From NCBI GenBank assembly GCA_964540725.1, contig CAZINU010000005.1, positions 9,007-73,006 of the forward strand: a DNA stretch of 64,000 nt, read 5' to 3'. A program made the position numbers and the translations under genes. Numbering within the stretch: position 1 is the first letter of the stretch; the number at the start of each line of letters is the position of its first letter. The notes under the pieces are model-generated. The model searched no databases. It was not told where the DNA came from and saw only the letters and a list, made by a program, of their open reading frames with translations. Below, in pieces: positions 8,551-20,023 of the stretch. This stretch comes from JANJWP01 sp964540725 (GTDB taxonomy: Bacteria > Patescibacteriota > Gracilibacteria > BD1-5 > UBA2023).

Positions 8551-11500
8551 ATGAGTCTCAACCGATCCGGAGGTTCCAAAGCGTCCAAGTCGAACGCGCG
8601 CAATCTTTTGGCCGCCGCGTCCCTGTTTACCGCCGCTTCGGCCGTAAGCGCCCAAGGCAACCGCGCCCCCGACGCCCCCGACGCCCACGTCGACGCCCTC
8701 GTGCAGACCGTGCAGGTCCGGGCGGACAAAAACCTCCAACCGCCCGCGGCCAAAGCCGTTCGGGAGGCTTCCGCGGATTCTTCCCGCCTTTCCGCTCCCG
8801 TTACCGAAACCGCCTATACGACCGGAAACGGTCCGTCCGCGGACGCCTTTTCGCTCTACCTGACCGGCGGACAATGAGCGGCCGTAGAAAAAATCTTCTA
8901 CGTCGATCCGACGACCGGGGAGGAATTCGATTTGACCGACGCGTTCCAAATCGTCCCGGACGGGGAGAATTTCGTCGCGAAGATCGCTTCCGGCGTCGAT
9001 CTCGACCCGTTCCTTCCCGGAACTTCGAACGGGCAGGGCGGTGCCGATTTCAAGGTCGTGAAACGGCTTTCGGACGGCTCTACGGTCAACCAGCCAATCC
9101 GGGTCGACGTTCGTCCTTCCGATGAATTGGCGACGGAAGAGCACTCGTTCGTTCCCCTTTCCGGAAACGACTCGCCCGACGACTTTTCGGCGGTTCTCTC
9201 CGGGGGGCCCGACGTATCGGTCGCGTCCGTCGAACTTGTCGGACCGGACGGCGCGAGAACGGACATCACGTCGGCGTTCTCCTTTTCGAGGAGCGATTCC
9301 GGCGCCCCCTCCATGCGCCTCTCCGCCCCTATCGATTTCGACGCGTTCGCCGGCACCGACGCGACGAATTTCTATCCGCAGTATTCGCTCGTCGTAAAGA
9401 AATCCGTCAATCCCGCTCCGGGGCAAACCGCGAAAACGGTCGAACAGAAATCGACGGTGGTTACGTCGCCGTTGTCGAACGACGTATTGAAAACCGCCAT
9501 CGACTCCATGATTTCCAACGGGGCGACTGAGGAACAGGTCCTCTCCACCCTTAAATTCTACCACATTCCGCCAGTCCAGGTCGACGCCGCGCGTTCGCTC
9601 GCGTACGGTACGACCCAAGTGTCGTTGCAGAGCGTTCAGGCTGCCGATTGGTACGGAAAATTCACCGAGAAGAATTTTCTTCCGGTTTTCTCGGGACTTC
9701 CGAGAGATATCCGGCTCGTTCCGGGCGTCCAGATGACGCCGGTCGTCTTGCCGGCCGCGACCGACGCGAATCCGCGCGATACCGTTTCGTACGCGGTTTC
9801 CGGACTTCCGAACGGCGTTTCGTTCAACGCGTCCGCCCGTACGCTCTCCGGAAAGCCTACCGCCGCCGGCCGGTACGCCGCGATCTACTCGGCGACCGAC
9901 GGAAAGGGGACGGTAAGCGAAACCTTTGTTTTTATCGTCAATACGCCCCCGGCATTCGCCTCCGTCCAGCCGGCCGTCGAATATGCCGCCGGCGCGAGCG
10001 TTTCGCTCACGCTTCCGGCCGCGACCGATGCCGATACCGGAACCACGCTTACCTACTCGGCTTCCGGCCTTCCGTCCGGACTGTCCTTCAACGCTTCGAC
10101 CCGGACCGTTTCCGGAACCCTCCCGTCGCCTTCGTCGGCCCAAGTTTCCACGGTGACGTATTCCGTTACCGACGGCATCGAAACCGTTTCGCAAACGTTC
10201 GGTCTGACCGTCAAAGCGAAAACCACGGAGCCGCAACCGGAAACGAACAACGCCCCGACGGCCTCCGGAATTCCGGGCACCATTTCCATGACCGAAGACG
10301 TCGCGTCGTCCGTCGTGAATTTTACCGTCGCGGACGATAAGACCGCCGTCGGATCCCTGACCGTGACGGCCTCCTCCTCGAACACGGCGCTCATCGCGAA
10401 TTCGGGCATCGCTCTCGGAGGAACCGGTGCCAACCGGACTCTCCAGCTTACCCCCGTCGCCAACGCGAACGGCGTCGCGATCGTCACGGTCGTGGTCTCC
10501 GACGGATCGAAAACATCGTCCTACGCCATTTCGGTCACGGTCAATGCCATGAACGATGCGCCGACGTTCTCTTCCACGCAATCGAACTTTTCGCTCACGC
10601 AGGGCGTCGCCATGTCCGCCGTCACCCTTCCGGCCGCTACCGACGTCGATACGGGCGATACCCTGACGTATTCCATCGTCTCGGGGTTGCCCACCGGACT
10701 CTCGTTTAATTCGGCAACCCGCCAAATTACCGGTACGCCCACCGTTTCCGGAACGTTCCTCGTGAGCTACCGCGCCACCGATTCGTTTGCCGGAAATTCC
10801 ACCCAAACGTTCACCATTACGGTCGACGCCGCCGATTCCGTTCCGAACGCCTTCGCGTTCGCCGATCAGACGAACGTCGCCCGTTCGACCGTCGTTACCT
10901 CCGCGCCGATTACCGTCGCCGGCACGAACGTTTCGTCCGCCATCAGTATCGCGGGCGGCGAATACCAGATCAACGGAACCGGCTCGTGGTTCTCGACGCC
11001 CGGAACCGTCTATGCCGGCGATACTGTCCGCGTCCGCCATACGTCGAGCGCCAATCCCGTGACCGTAACCAATACGACCCTCACCATCGGGGGGATTTCC
11101 GATACCTTCTCTTCCACGACGGTCGCCAATGCGGCACCGACCCTCTCGAGCATTTCCGACCAGTCGGTCGCCAAGAACGCCTCCACCGGCGCTATCGCCT
11201 TCACGGTCGGAGATACCGAAACCGCCGCCGCGTCGCTCTCGGTCTCGGCCACGTCTTCGAATACGACGCTCCTGCCGAATGCCAATATCGTATTCGGCGG
11301 ATCCGGAACGAGCCGGACGGTTTCCCTGACTCCGGCTGCCGCCCAGGCCGGTACGACGACCGTGACGCTCACGGTTTCGGATGCGGACGGAGGCTCGACC
11401 TCGCAAACTTTCACGCTTACCGTCACCGGAACTCCCCCGGAGCTCGGCGACGTTCCGAACCAGACGGCCGTCGTCGGTACCGCCTTCTCGCTCGCTCTCG

Positions 11501-12681
11501 CCGGCTACGTCACCGCCTCCAACGGAGATGCGGTCGACTCGTACCGCATCTCCTCCGGTTCGCTCCCGGCCGGCCTTTCGCTCAATACGTCCACGGGCGC
11601 CGTTTCCGGAACTCCGACCTCGGCCGGTTCCGCGACCGTGTCCTTCCAGGCGCACGACGCCGACGGGTGGTCGAACGCCGACTCCGTCACGTTCACGGTG
11701 AACGCGCCGGCGAACGCCGCGCCGACTTTGTCGGACGTTTCGAACCAATCGACCGGTCGGAACACCTCCGTCGTCGTCGCCGTCACCGTGGGCGATGCCG
11801 AAACCGCCGCCGCATCGCTCTCGGTCTCGGCCACGTCTTCGAATACGTCGCTTGTTCCGAACGGCAATCTCGTCTGGGGCGGATCGGGCGCAAACCGCAC
11901 GCTGACGGTTACGCCCGCGAACGACCAGATTGGCACCGTTACGATCACGTACTCGGATTCCGACGGCACCGATACGACGACCAAAACCTTTAACGTCACC
12001 TTTACGAACGCCGCTCCGGTTTTCGTATCGACCCAGTCGAATTTCTCGCTCACGCAGAACGCGGCCATGTCCGCCGTCACCCTCCCGGCCGCGACCGACG
12101 CCGACGCGGGCGATACCGTAACGTATTCCATCGTTTCGGGGCTTCCGGCCGGACTCTCGTTCAATACGGGTACCCGCCAGATTACCGGTACGCCCACGGC
12201 GACCGGCACCTCGACCGTTACGTACCGCGCGACCGACGAATCCAACGTGACGGTCGACCAAACGTTCACCATTACCGTCAACGCCCCGGCCAACACGGCG
12301 CCGTCGGTGTCGAATGCGGTGGGGCCGGACGCGGGCGGAAACGTTAATAACAATACGATTGCCTCCGGCAACCAGTTCGACGTTACCGATGCCGAGGGCG
12401 GCAACGTGACCGTGACCGTCGCCACGAACCACGGAGGGAAAATCTGGATTCTGGATTCTTTGGGAAATCAGGTCGGAACCGGAGGGGGTACCTCGTCCGC
12501 GTCATATACCGCGTCCACTTCCGCGGGCGTCCCTACGACGATCTTCTACGATTACCAGGCCCCCGCCGACGTCACCGCCCAGCTCGCGGGCGGAACGGCC
12601 TTCGAAACGATATCGGCCACCGTCACCGACTCGTCTTCGGCCGCCTCGAGCCAAGACGTCGGATACGGAATCTACGAGTAA
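8551..12681 (+). CDS. secreted multi-domain Ig/cadherin-like adhesin
   Basis: A 1376-aa surface protein. The start is set by the promoter at 8479-8507; the N-terminus has a signal peptide (LLAAASLFTAASAVSAQ). One UGA (8875-8877, after LTGGQ) must be Gly to join the N-terminal 108 residues to the rest. After a 300-residue unique region come repeated putative Ig domains (He_PIG type, LP-A-TD-D-G-LTYS with GLP-GLSFN and GTPT) and cadherin-like blocks (NAAPTLS, VGDAETAAASLSV). No LPxTG or membrane anchor is seen. Its role is probably adhesion to a host cell or neighbour. It stops at TAA and is followed by a terminator. Length alone makes it the largest protein here. Confidence 0.85.
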
Positions 12682-12727
12682 TTTCCCGTTGTGGACCGAA
12701 TTGCGAACGGAAGGAAAAGGAATCGTT

Positions 12728-12762
12728 CGATAAAAAACCGGGCAATGCCCGGTTTTTTATCG
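12728..12762. terminator. bidirectional intrinsic terminator between convergent surface genes
   Basis: A perfect stem with GATAAAAAACCGGGC paired to its complement around AAT, A-rich on one side and T-rich on the other. It serves both the adhesin (plus) and the pilin-FecR-LamG gene (minus). Confidence 0.9.
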
Positions 12763-12769
12763 AATTGTC

Positions 12770-15166
12770 TTACTTCTTCGAAAGGTCGTAAATACGCACG
12801 GCGTCGATAATTTCGGCGCTTGAATCCGCAGGATTACTCGTACCGCCCCATTGGCACAGCCCACTTCATTGACAATTTCAAGGGAACCTTGTTATGGGGT
12901 TGGAAAGGGTGAAAGTGGATCAAATACGCAATCTGCCAATGCTAGACGCTCGGAGAGGATGACTCAACGATGACTGCATTTTATTTTTGTTAACATCATA
13001 AATATCGATCTTTCATGGACCGGAGGATACCGTATAAGTATTCTGGCTGCCAGAAGAGAATTGTATTGGTTTATAGGCTTTCAAATCGGTCCCATGATCG
13101 TACAGATATATGTATGGTGACGCAAGCGGCATCAAATAGGCGCTCAGTCCATGTTCTATCGACCAGAGAAAGAATCAATCTTGAGTATTCCAACGTTCCC
13201 CGGACTTTCTAAATAATCCACTCCCCTGCACATCCACCTCGATCTTAAAATGCTCCGGCTTTATCCCAAGCGGCGAGAGGTCGTATTCGAGGATGTCGTT
13301 TCCACTGCCGTCGTTTCCGCCGGTATCGAGCACGACCCCTCGAGCCCCTTCGGCGGTCGTTTTGAAGCTGTTCCGCATTCCGCCCACTTGGTCGGTCGAC
13401 GGTCCGGCGGTCCGGGAGAATCCGTTTTTGTACGCGATGCCCGACGCGTCGGCCGCGGCTACGTAGTTGGTCGCGATCGGCAATTTCTTCCCCCGTTCGT
13501 CGTACAGGTTCAAATCGCCCACTTGGTCGTAGGTCGCGATAGCCACGAGCGATGCGTCTTGGCAGCCGAACCGGTGGAACGGCTTCTGGTTCTTCGGGCA
13601 ATCGACGGACGATTCATGGGGAAGGATGCTCTCGTCAAAATCGAATTCGCCGTCCACCGGAATCGATTTTTCCATACGGAAGCAGTCTCCGGTCTCCCGG
13701 CAGAAGGCGAATTCGATACGGACGGTGGAAACCGATTCGACCGTCGCTCCGGCATTTTGATCCGTCGGATACGCGGCGTCGTACGACCCGGCCCTCGCTA
13801 CTTCGCTTTCGCTGAACTCCGCCGTAACGTACTTTGCCGAGGCGTCGAGCGGACGCGCCGTGACTATCGAACCAACCGTCGCCGCGTCGGCGTTCGGCGA
13901 AGGCGCAACGAGGCCGGCCTTCGTAAACTTCGCCGAATTCAAAAATCCTATCCGCACCTCGGACGATGAGGCATTCCTCCAGATTCGGAAATTCTCGGGG
14001 CGCCACATGGGAACCGTCGAGTTCCATGAAAGGCCGGAGGTGGTTTCGGTTCCTATCTGGCCCATTCTTTCGTTCGGAACCGCGTCCGCAATCGCGGCTT
14101 CCTTCGGCGTTCCGCCTTCCGGAACCTCCAGAATGCCCGGCTCCGGGCTTCCCGAGAACGAAATCGGCTCGCCGCCCGCCGTCTCCACGAAGAGTTTTCC
14201 TACCGTGAGATTTACGGTCGTTGCCGTCGCGCCCTCCGGGCGCCGCATGCCGAACACGGTTCCGCGAACGGTCGCCACCGCGTTTCCGGAGCTGATTTCG
14301 AGTTCGCTCCGGCCGTCGCGGGCATCGCGCAACCGCGGGGCTCGGACGCCGATTTCGCCCATGACGAGCGCGAGGCGTACCCGGCTCAAAAAACCTTTGT
14401 CGCCCGAGGTTTCGAGTTCGCCGAGCCGTACCTCGGTCTTCGAATCCGTCGCGCCGACGGACGCCTCGGTGCCGTCCGAGAGATGGAAAATGGCCGACCC
14501 GCCCGCTTCGACCGTAATCGTATCGCCGGATCGGAGCTCATCGGTGAGCGGTTTGTCGGGAACGATGCGGACGGTTCCGCTCCATGAAGCGATTTTTCCC
14601 GTAACGAGCCGTTCGTACGGATTGTACGGAAGGCGTTCGCCGCCATGTTCCACGAAGTACGGCCCCGAGTATTCCCGAATGAGGGAGGGGAGGGCCGAAG
14701 CGTCGTACGTGCCCCGCACGTAGGCGTAGAACTTGTCGTCGCGCCGGTCGACCGAGGCGATGTCGCACCCCGGAGTACCGTCTTTCCGTTTTCCGTATCC
14801 GTAGGGCGCGCCCGTTTGGGGATCGACGGGGGTCTGCGAGAGGAATTCCGCCCCGAACAGGTCGTCGGTCACCTGGCTCGAAACGCCGTACGCGCCGGTC
14901 GCCGAATGCGCGTACGAGCCGGACCGGTCGTAGTAGATGCGGTTTCCGGTCGGTTCCGGATACTCGCCCTTCGCCGCGTAATACCCGTCGGCCGCCGCCT
15001 TTACGACCGATACGTCCGACAGGCGTTTCGAATTGTGCTGGACTTCCCTGTAAGAATTTCCGTACGCCACTCAGAGAATCGAGAGCATGGTGACGATGCT
15101 GATCGCTACCAGGAGTTCCACGATCGTGAACGCGCGATTTCGCGGACCGAAGACGTTCGGATTCAT
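12770..15166 (-). CDS. pilin-FecR-LamG fusion, probable pilus-tip adhesin
   Basis: A 798-aa protein with six UGA-Gly codons. Residues 1-31 are a type IV prepilin leader and helix (RNRA/FTIVELLVAISI). The first UGA (residue 32) joins this to the body; without it the pilin signal is missed. A FecR-type domain covers about residues 197-350 (GTVRIV, LRSGDTI, VRGTVFG). A Cys-containing beta region follows. The last 170 residues, containing five UGAs, look like a concanavalin/LamG fold ending in IIDAVRIYDLSKK (stop TAA). The C-terminal part is AT-richer than the rest, hinting at domain acquisition. A minor pilin carrying a binding domain is the best reading; function is inferred. Confidence 0.8.
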
Positions 15167-15201
15167 GGGGAGGGGGGGGGTTTAGGAGCGCTTCGCGCCC
15201 A

Positions 15202-15230
15202 ATTGTACGATTTCGTATTCCGTTCGTCAA
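15202..15230 (-). promoter_or_regulatory. promoter of the pilin-FecR-LamG gene
   Basis: Minus strand: TTGACG at 15230-15225, 17-nt spacer, TACAAT at 15207-15202. Confidence 0.7.
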
Positions 15231-15262
15231 TGGGAGTTGCGCCCGGTACCCGTTCTTCGCGC

Positions 15263-15291
15263 TTGTATTTCGTTTCGAAATAGGGTATTCT
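15263..15291 (+). promoter_or_regulatory. promoter of the histidine kinase gene
   Basis: TTGTAT at 15263-15268, 17-nt spacer, TATTCT at 15286-15291, divergent from the pilin promoter 33 nt away. Confidence 0.6.
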
Positions 15292-15323
15292 TTTCCCGAA
15301 AGAAGGGAGTATCCCCGTTCCCC

Positions 15324-16511
15324 ATGTTCGAAAACGCGCTTACGCTCGAAACCTTCTACGGCATCTTCGACCGGATGACCGAGGGCGTTTTGGTCGTGGG
15401 TGCCGACGGGAACGTTTCGTACGCCAATACGGCTATCGCGAAGTCGCTCGGAAAGAAGGAATCCGACCTCGTCGGAACCGCCGCTTCGGAAACGTTGTCG
15501 GAAGGGGCGTGCGTCCGGCCCGAGGGCGGCCGCGGCGAACACTCGGAGTACGAAATCGTGCTCCGCTCCGCGTCGGGCGACGTCCACGCCCGGGCGAACT
15601 GCCTTAGAACGCCGCAGGGCGTGACCGTTTGGGTCGTTTTGAACGATGTGGCCGAACCCGAAGGCATGAAGGAATCCATTCGCCGCAAGATGGCGGCCGA
15701 CGCCGGAAAGAAGGAACTCGTTTCGCTCCTTTCCCACGAACTCCGCACGCCCCTGACCGTTCTGAAGGGGTACCTTTCGATGATTCTGGACGGCGATTTG
15801 GGCGAAATTTCCCTCTCCGTCCGCACGGCGCTCGAAAGCTCGTTCGAAAGCTCCAACCGCATGATCGAACTCGTGAACGACGTGCTCGACCTTTCCAAAG
15901 AAACGGCCCAATCGAAGGAACAGGAGAAGGCCGAAGCCAAGGAGCGTCTCGTGGAGAATTTCAGCGAGCGCCTTCCGTGCCGCCGAAAGGAAGACGTCGA
16001 CGTGCGCATGCTCGTCAACGAAATCCGCCGCGACATGGACGTTATCGCCCGCACCCGCAATATCCGCTTCGGGGTCGACACCCCGTTCGAACTCGGCGAC
16101 CGCACGGTATTCATCGACCGAAACCGCATCAAGCAGCTCATCGTCAACCTCATCAACAACGCGTTCAAATTCACGCCCGAGAACGGTTCCGTCACGCTCC
16201 TCGCCACCCTTTCGAAACACGGAATCCGGTTCGGCGTCCGCGATACCGGGGTCGGAATTCCCAAAGACAAGCTCGAAAAGGTCTTCGAAAAATTTTACCA
16301 GGCCAAAAACCATTCCCAGAGCAACGAGCACAGTCTTGGGCTCGGCCTGGCCCTTTGCCAGTCCATTGCCGAAAAGCACGGATCGAAGATCGAGGTGTTT
16401 TCCGAGGAAGGGAAGGGATCCGAATTTTCGTTCGAAATCCGTACCGGCCGCACGGGCGCCCGCAAGCGTTCGCGCCCGACGTCCGTGCCGAAGGGGATAC
16501 TGGTAGCGTAG
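15324..16511 (+). CDS. soluble PAS-domain sensor histidine kinase
   Basis: A 395-aa kinase with no membrane helix. A PAS-like domain (GIFDRMTEGVLVVGADG) covers residues 10-115. The HisKA box is SLLSHELRTPLTVLKGYL, with the phospho-His near residue 136. The ATP-binding domain shows LINNAFKFTPENG (N box), DTGVGIP (G1), FYQAKN (F box) and GLGLALCQ (G2). No response regulator is present in the window, so it is an orphan. It is divergently paired with the pilin-fusion gene across a 157-nt shared promoter region, suggesting but not proving control of surface structures. Stop TAG. Confidence 0.9.
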   Translation: MFENALTLETFYGIFDRMTEGVLVVGADGNVSYANTAIAKSLGKKESDLVGTAASETLSEGACVRPEGGRGEHSEYEIVLRSASGDVHARANCLRTPQGVTVWVVLNDVAEPEGMKESIRRKMAADAGKKELVSLLSHELRTPLTVLKGYLSMILDGDLGEISLSVRTALESSFESSNRMIELVNDVLDLSKETAQSKEQEKAEAKERLVENFSERLPCRRKEDVDVRMLVNEIRRDMDVIARTRNIRFGVDTPFELGDRTVFIDRNRIKQLIVNLINNAFKFTPENGSVTLLATLSKHGIRFGVRDTGVGIPKDKLEKVFEKFYQAKNHSQSNEHSLGLGLALCQSIAEKHGSKIEVFSEEGKGSEFSFEIRTGRTGARKRSRPTSVPKGILVA

Positions 16512-16633
16512 GGAAGGGGATTGCGAGAGGGCGTCGGAAGGCGAGAGCCGTTCGGCGCTTTTTTCGAATGTTCGCGCACCCATGATGACCCCGAAGCCCG
16601 ACCGATGTCGCCGACGCGCCCCCGACCTTTCCG

Positions 16634-16668
16634 AAAACGAAAACCCCCGTCGTTCGCGACGGGGGTTC
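16634..16668 (-). terminator. intrinsic terminator after the repeat surface protein gene
   Basis: CCCCCGTCG and CGACGGGGG pair around a short loop; the minus-strand tail is TTTTCGTTTTC. Confidence 0.75.
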
Positions 16669-16702
16669 GGAATGTTCTTCGGAATCTTCGCGGAACGGCT
16701 CC

Positions 16703-19700
16703 CTAATACGCGTAGGTGCTTTCCGCAGTCGGAAGCCCGACGTTCGAGTATCCTCGAATCCATCCCGTTTCCGGCGCGTACGTTCCGAGAGTCGAAACGA
16801 ACGGCTGGAATTTCGCGTCATTGATATGGAAACTCCGTTCCGTTCCGGGGCGCGGGGCGTTCGTTACCGAATCGAAAACGAGAACGAATTGCCTCGTCGA
16901 CCCGGCCGCGATTTCAACGCCGCGGACGCCGCCGTTTCCGAGAACGGTTTTCGGTCCTTCCAAGAACGTCCAAGCCGGGGCTCCCGGGCCGTAAGAAGAC
17001 GACCAACGGGCCACTTCGTTTCCGGCCGCTTCGCCGTCGACATAGAGGGTTCCGCTCTCCGGAATTCCGTTTCCGTCCGAGATTCCGGACATGAGGCCGG
17101 TGAGAAGGATTTTTCCGTTCGGGTCGGCGGAGACGGTGAACGTGTGCGAGGAATTGGTGGCGCTTCCGGCGGAAAATACGGGCTTGGACGTCGTTAAATC
17201 TATCCCGGTTCCCGTCGAAGATGCCGGTGGGCCGAACAAGGTTTTCAGTACGAACGCGTCCGTGAGCGCTTCGATTAACGCCTTGCGGATGCCCGTCCAT
17301 TTTCCTTGCGATTCGAATTTGGTTTGCGTCTGTCCGAGAACGTTGACGATTTTTTCCATGGCGGAAAGGATTTCAGCATCGTTTTTTCCTGCGGCGCGAA
17401 GCTTCCGTTCCGTCGCGTCCGCATATTTTTTCGCGATCGCCTTCACGATTTCTTCTTGCGAATACCCGGCGTATTCCGCGGCGAGCGCCACTTCGAGAAC
17501 GTTGAACCCGGCGGCCTGCGCCTGGTCGACGATATCCATCGAATCGGCGCCGGATTCGACCTTCGTCTTGACCCATGCGGCCGCATCGCGGAGTTTCATC
17601 GGAACGGCGGCGTTTTCCCCGACTGATTGGTTTCCGGATTGTTCTTCGAGGATTTCCTTCGTGCGAGCCTTCCAAAACGCGATCATTTTGGGCGAGAATT
17701 TGAAGTCGGCGGCCCATCCGCCGAGCGATTTCTGATCTTGGATCGGCTGCGTCTTCGGAATCGCGGCGTATCCGGTGACGGTAATTTTGTAAACGAAGCG
17801 GTCGGAGACGGCTTCTTCGGCCCATCCGGCTCCGTCGAATTCCGTTCGCGGCTCGTAAACGACCCAGTCCACGAGGGAAGAGAAGGTTTCGCTTTCGGGG
17901 GCGTACCGTACGATCTTGACGGCGTACGCCGCGGCCCCGTCGATTTTCGGCCACTCGAACGTGGCAGTCATTTTTTGGAGCGATATTATGTGCGTCGCGC
18001 CGATTATGATTTGGGAAACCCCGCTTCCGACGAAATTCGGACCAATGGACAGCGACTCGAAATCGATAGGGGAACCCGTTTTCGGAACGAAGGGCAATTG
18101 TGCGGTCGTAAACGAGAACGCGAGGGCTTCGGCGAGGGATTTTTGAACGTTGTCGGGCCCTCCTTGAGATTTCATCGATTTCGCGAGGGCGTTGAATTTT
18201 TCCGCCGAAGATTTGAGGAAGGAAAGAATTTCCGCGTCGCTCTTTCCGGCGTTCTTCATTTTGGTTACGAAGCCGAGCGCGTACTTGTCGGCAATCGCTT
18301 TTACGATGTCTTTTTGCGAGTATCCGGCGTATTCGGCGGCGAGCGCGACGTCCATAACCGAGAATCCGGAATCTTCGGCTTCGCGTACGATATCGGCGGC
18401 GTTAGCGCCGGAGTCGACCTTCGTCTTGACCCATGCGGCCGCGTCGCGGAGTTTTACGGGAACTCCCGAAGCGTTCGAAATCGTCCGTTCCGTTTCGGAG
18501 GGGACGGTAGGGGCGATCTTCGCGACCGGAGTTTTGGCAATACCCGTGGAGGTTCGGGTTACCGTTTGGCTTATCTGGTACTGCCGGATGTAGTCGGCGA
18601 CCTGCGCGGGCGAAACGGGTTTTCCGGCGGCGGCGTATCCGGCCGCCACTTCTTCGTCCGTAATCCGGTTTCCGGCGCTTCGCTGGGCGACAAGCGCCGC
18701 GGCGACGGCATTGGGGCTCGAAAGGTTCGCCCGGATGAATTCATTAATAGTCTTTTGTCGGCTGGAAACCGGAGACGTCGAGAGAACGGCGATCGTGCCC
18801 GTGGAAACCTGGGACATTCAGGGCGTCGGGTTCATCGGAGCCTGGGGCGTCGGAACTCCCGGGGCAACGTCGGTTCTCACGCTCGTTTGCTGTCGCTGTT
18901 GCCGCGCGAGGTACTCCTTGCGGTACTGCGCCACGAGCGCCTCGGTCGCGCCGTACGTGCCGTTGGCGGCGTACCCGAGCGCCACTTCGCGGTCGGTCGC
19001 GCCGTTCGCGACGGCGGCGGAAATCACCGCGTCGTAGTTCGAGCCGTTCTGGGCCACGAAGTCCACCACGGCGCGCATGCGGTCCGACTGCGCGCGGAAC
19101 GCGGCCGTCACGTCCGGCTGCGAAACGCCGTACTGCGCCATCGCGCTCCGGACGGCGGATTCGTTCCCGAGGTTGTTGGAGACGAAATTCCGGATGTCGT
19201 CGGCCGTCACGGCGGGCGCCTGCTGTGCCGGCTCGGAACGCTGTTGGGGAACGCACGAGGTCCCGCCTGGGACGTACCCGGACTGGCACTGGACGGAGGG
19301 CGACGCGCCGGACACGGTTACGGACGAGGACGAGCACGACGCGGTCGCGGTCCACGAGACGGTTCCGCCCGCGACCGATTCGGTTCGGGAAACCCTCGCG
19401 GAAGCCCCGTTCTGGAGCGCGGGGACGGAATACCCGCCCGCGTTCTGGGCCTGGCAGTTCCGTGCGGCCGCCTGCCGCGCGAGGTACTCCTTGCGGTACT
19501 GCGCCACGAGCGCCTCGGTCGCGCCGTACGTGCCGTTGGCGGCGTACCCGAGCGCCACTTCGCGGTCGGTCGCGCCGTTCGCGACGGCGGCGGAAATCAC
19601 CGCGTCGTAGTTCGAGCCGTTCTGGGCCACGAAGTCCACCACGGCGCGCATGCGGTCCGACTGCGCGCGGAACGCGGCCGTCACGTCCGGCTGCGAAACG

Positions 19701-19891
19701 CCGTACTGCGCCATCGCGCTCCGGACGGCGGATTCGTTCCCGAGGTTGTTGGAGACGAAGTCGCGAACGGACGGATAGAGATCCGAACTGATCGCGGCGG
19801 AGGCCGTGAAGCAGTATTGAATCTGAAGGGCGGCGACCAAGAAGGCCGCGGCTGCCCGTTTTGCCGAAAAGGCGCGTTTGCCGTATTCCAT
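16703..19891 (-). CDS. secreted helical-repeat surface protein
   Basis: A 1062-aa protein made by reading UGA at 18818-18820 as Gly (…MNPTP-G-MSQVS…). The N-terminus (MEYGKRAF… AAAAFLVAALQIQ) is a signal peptide. The start at 19891 is fixed by a promoter whose -10 box overlaps the alternative ATG at 19933. Order: helical repeat, Cys-rich linker, the same repeat again (nearly identical DNA), a related repeat, then a pair of KLRDAAAWVKTKV repeats flanking a fibronectin III-like segment, and a beta-rich C-terminus. No anchor is seen. Function unknown; a secreted scaffold or adhesin is plausible. Stop TAG then a terminator. Confidence 0.75.
18900..19186. repeat. 287-bp direct repeat, copy 1
   Basis: By eye identical, without indels, to 19473-19759 (constant offset of 573). 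It encodes the second helical repeat of the surface protein. Confidence 0.85.
19473..19759. repeat. 287-bp direct repeat, copy 2
   Basis: Partner of 18900-19186. Identity includes wobble positions, so the duplication is recent or kept uniform by recombination. Confidence 0.85.
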
Positions 19892-19931
19892 AAAAAAAGA
19901 GTGACGGAATAATTCGTACCGCTTCCGAGAC

Positions 19932-19960
19932 ATTTAACCCGATTCGGCACGCCGTGTCAA
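19932..19960 (-). promoter_or_regulatory. consensus promoter of the repeat surface protein gene
   Basis: Minus strand: TTGACA at 19960-19955, 17-nt spacer, TTAAAT at 19937-19932. The ATG at 19933 lies in the -10 box and cannot be the start. Confidence 0.85.
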
Positions 19961-20004
19961 AAAAAAACCGAAAACCGTGCCCTTCCTTTCGGGTACGGTT
20001 TTCG
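19959..20004 (-). terminator. intrinsic terminator after the SH3-domain gene
   Basis: CGAAAACCGTACCC pairs with GGGCACGGTTTTCG, followed by nine T. Its T-run abuts the -35 box of the next promoter. Confidence 0.85.
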
Positions 20005-20023
20005 AATCCGTCTCAAAGAGGGG

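Noticed and set aside
8521..12432. 1303-codon open frame on the minus strand opposite the adhesin
   Set aside because: Arg/Gly-rich mirror of the GC-rich coding strand; no start signal or family pattern, while the plus strand has a promoter, signal peptide and domain repeats.
18900..19759. Repeats considered as a CRISPR array
   Set aside because: Only two long copies, in frame within a protein gene; no short repeats with unique spacers and no cas genes anywhere in the window.
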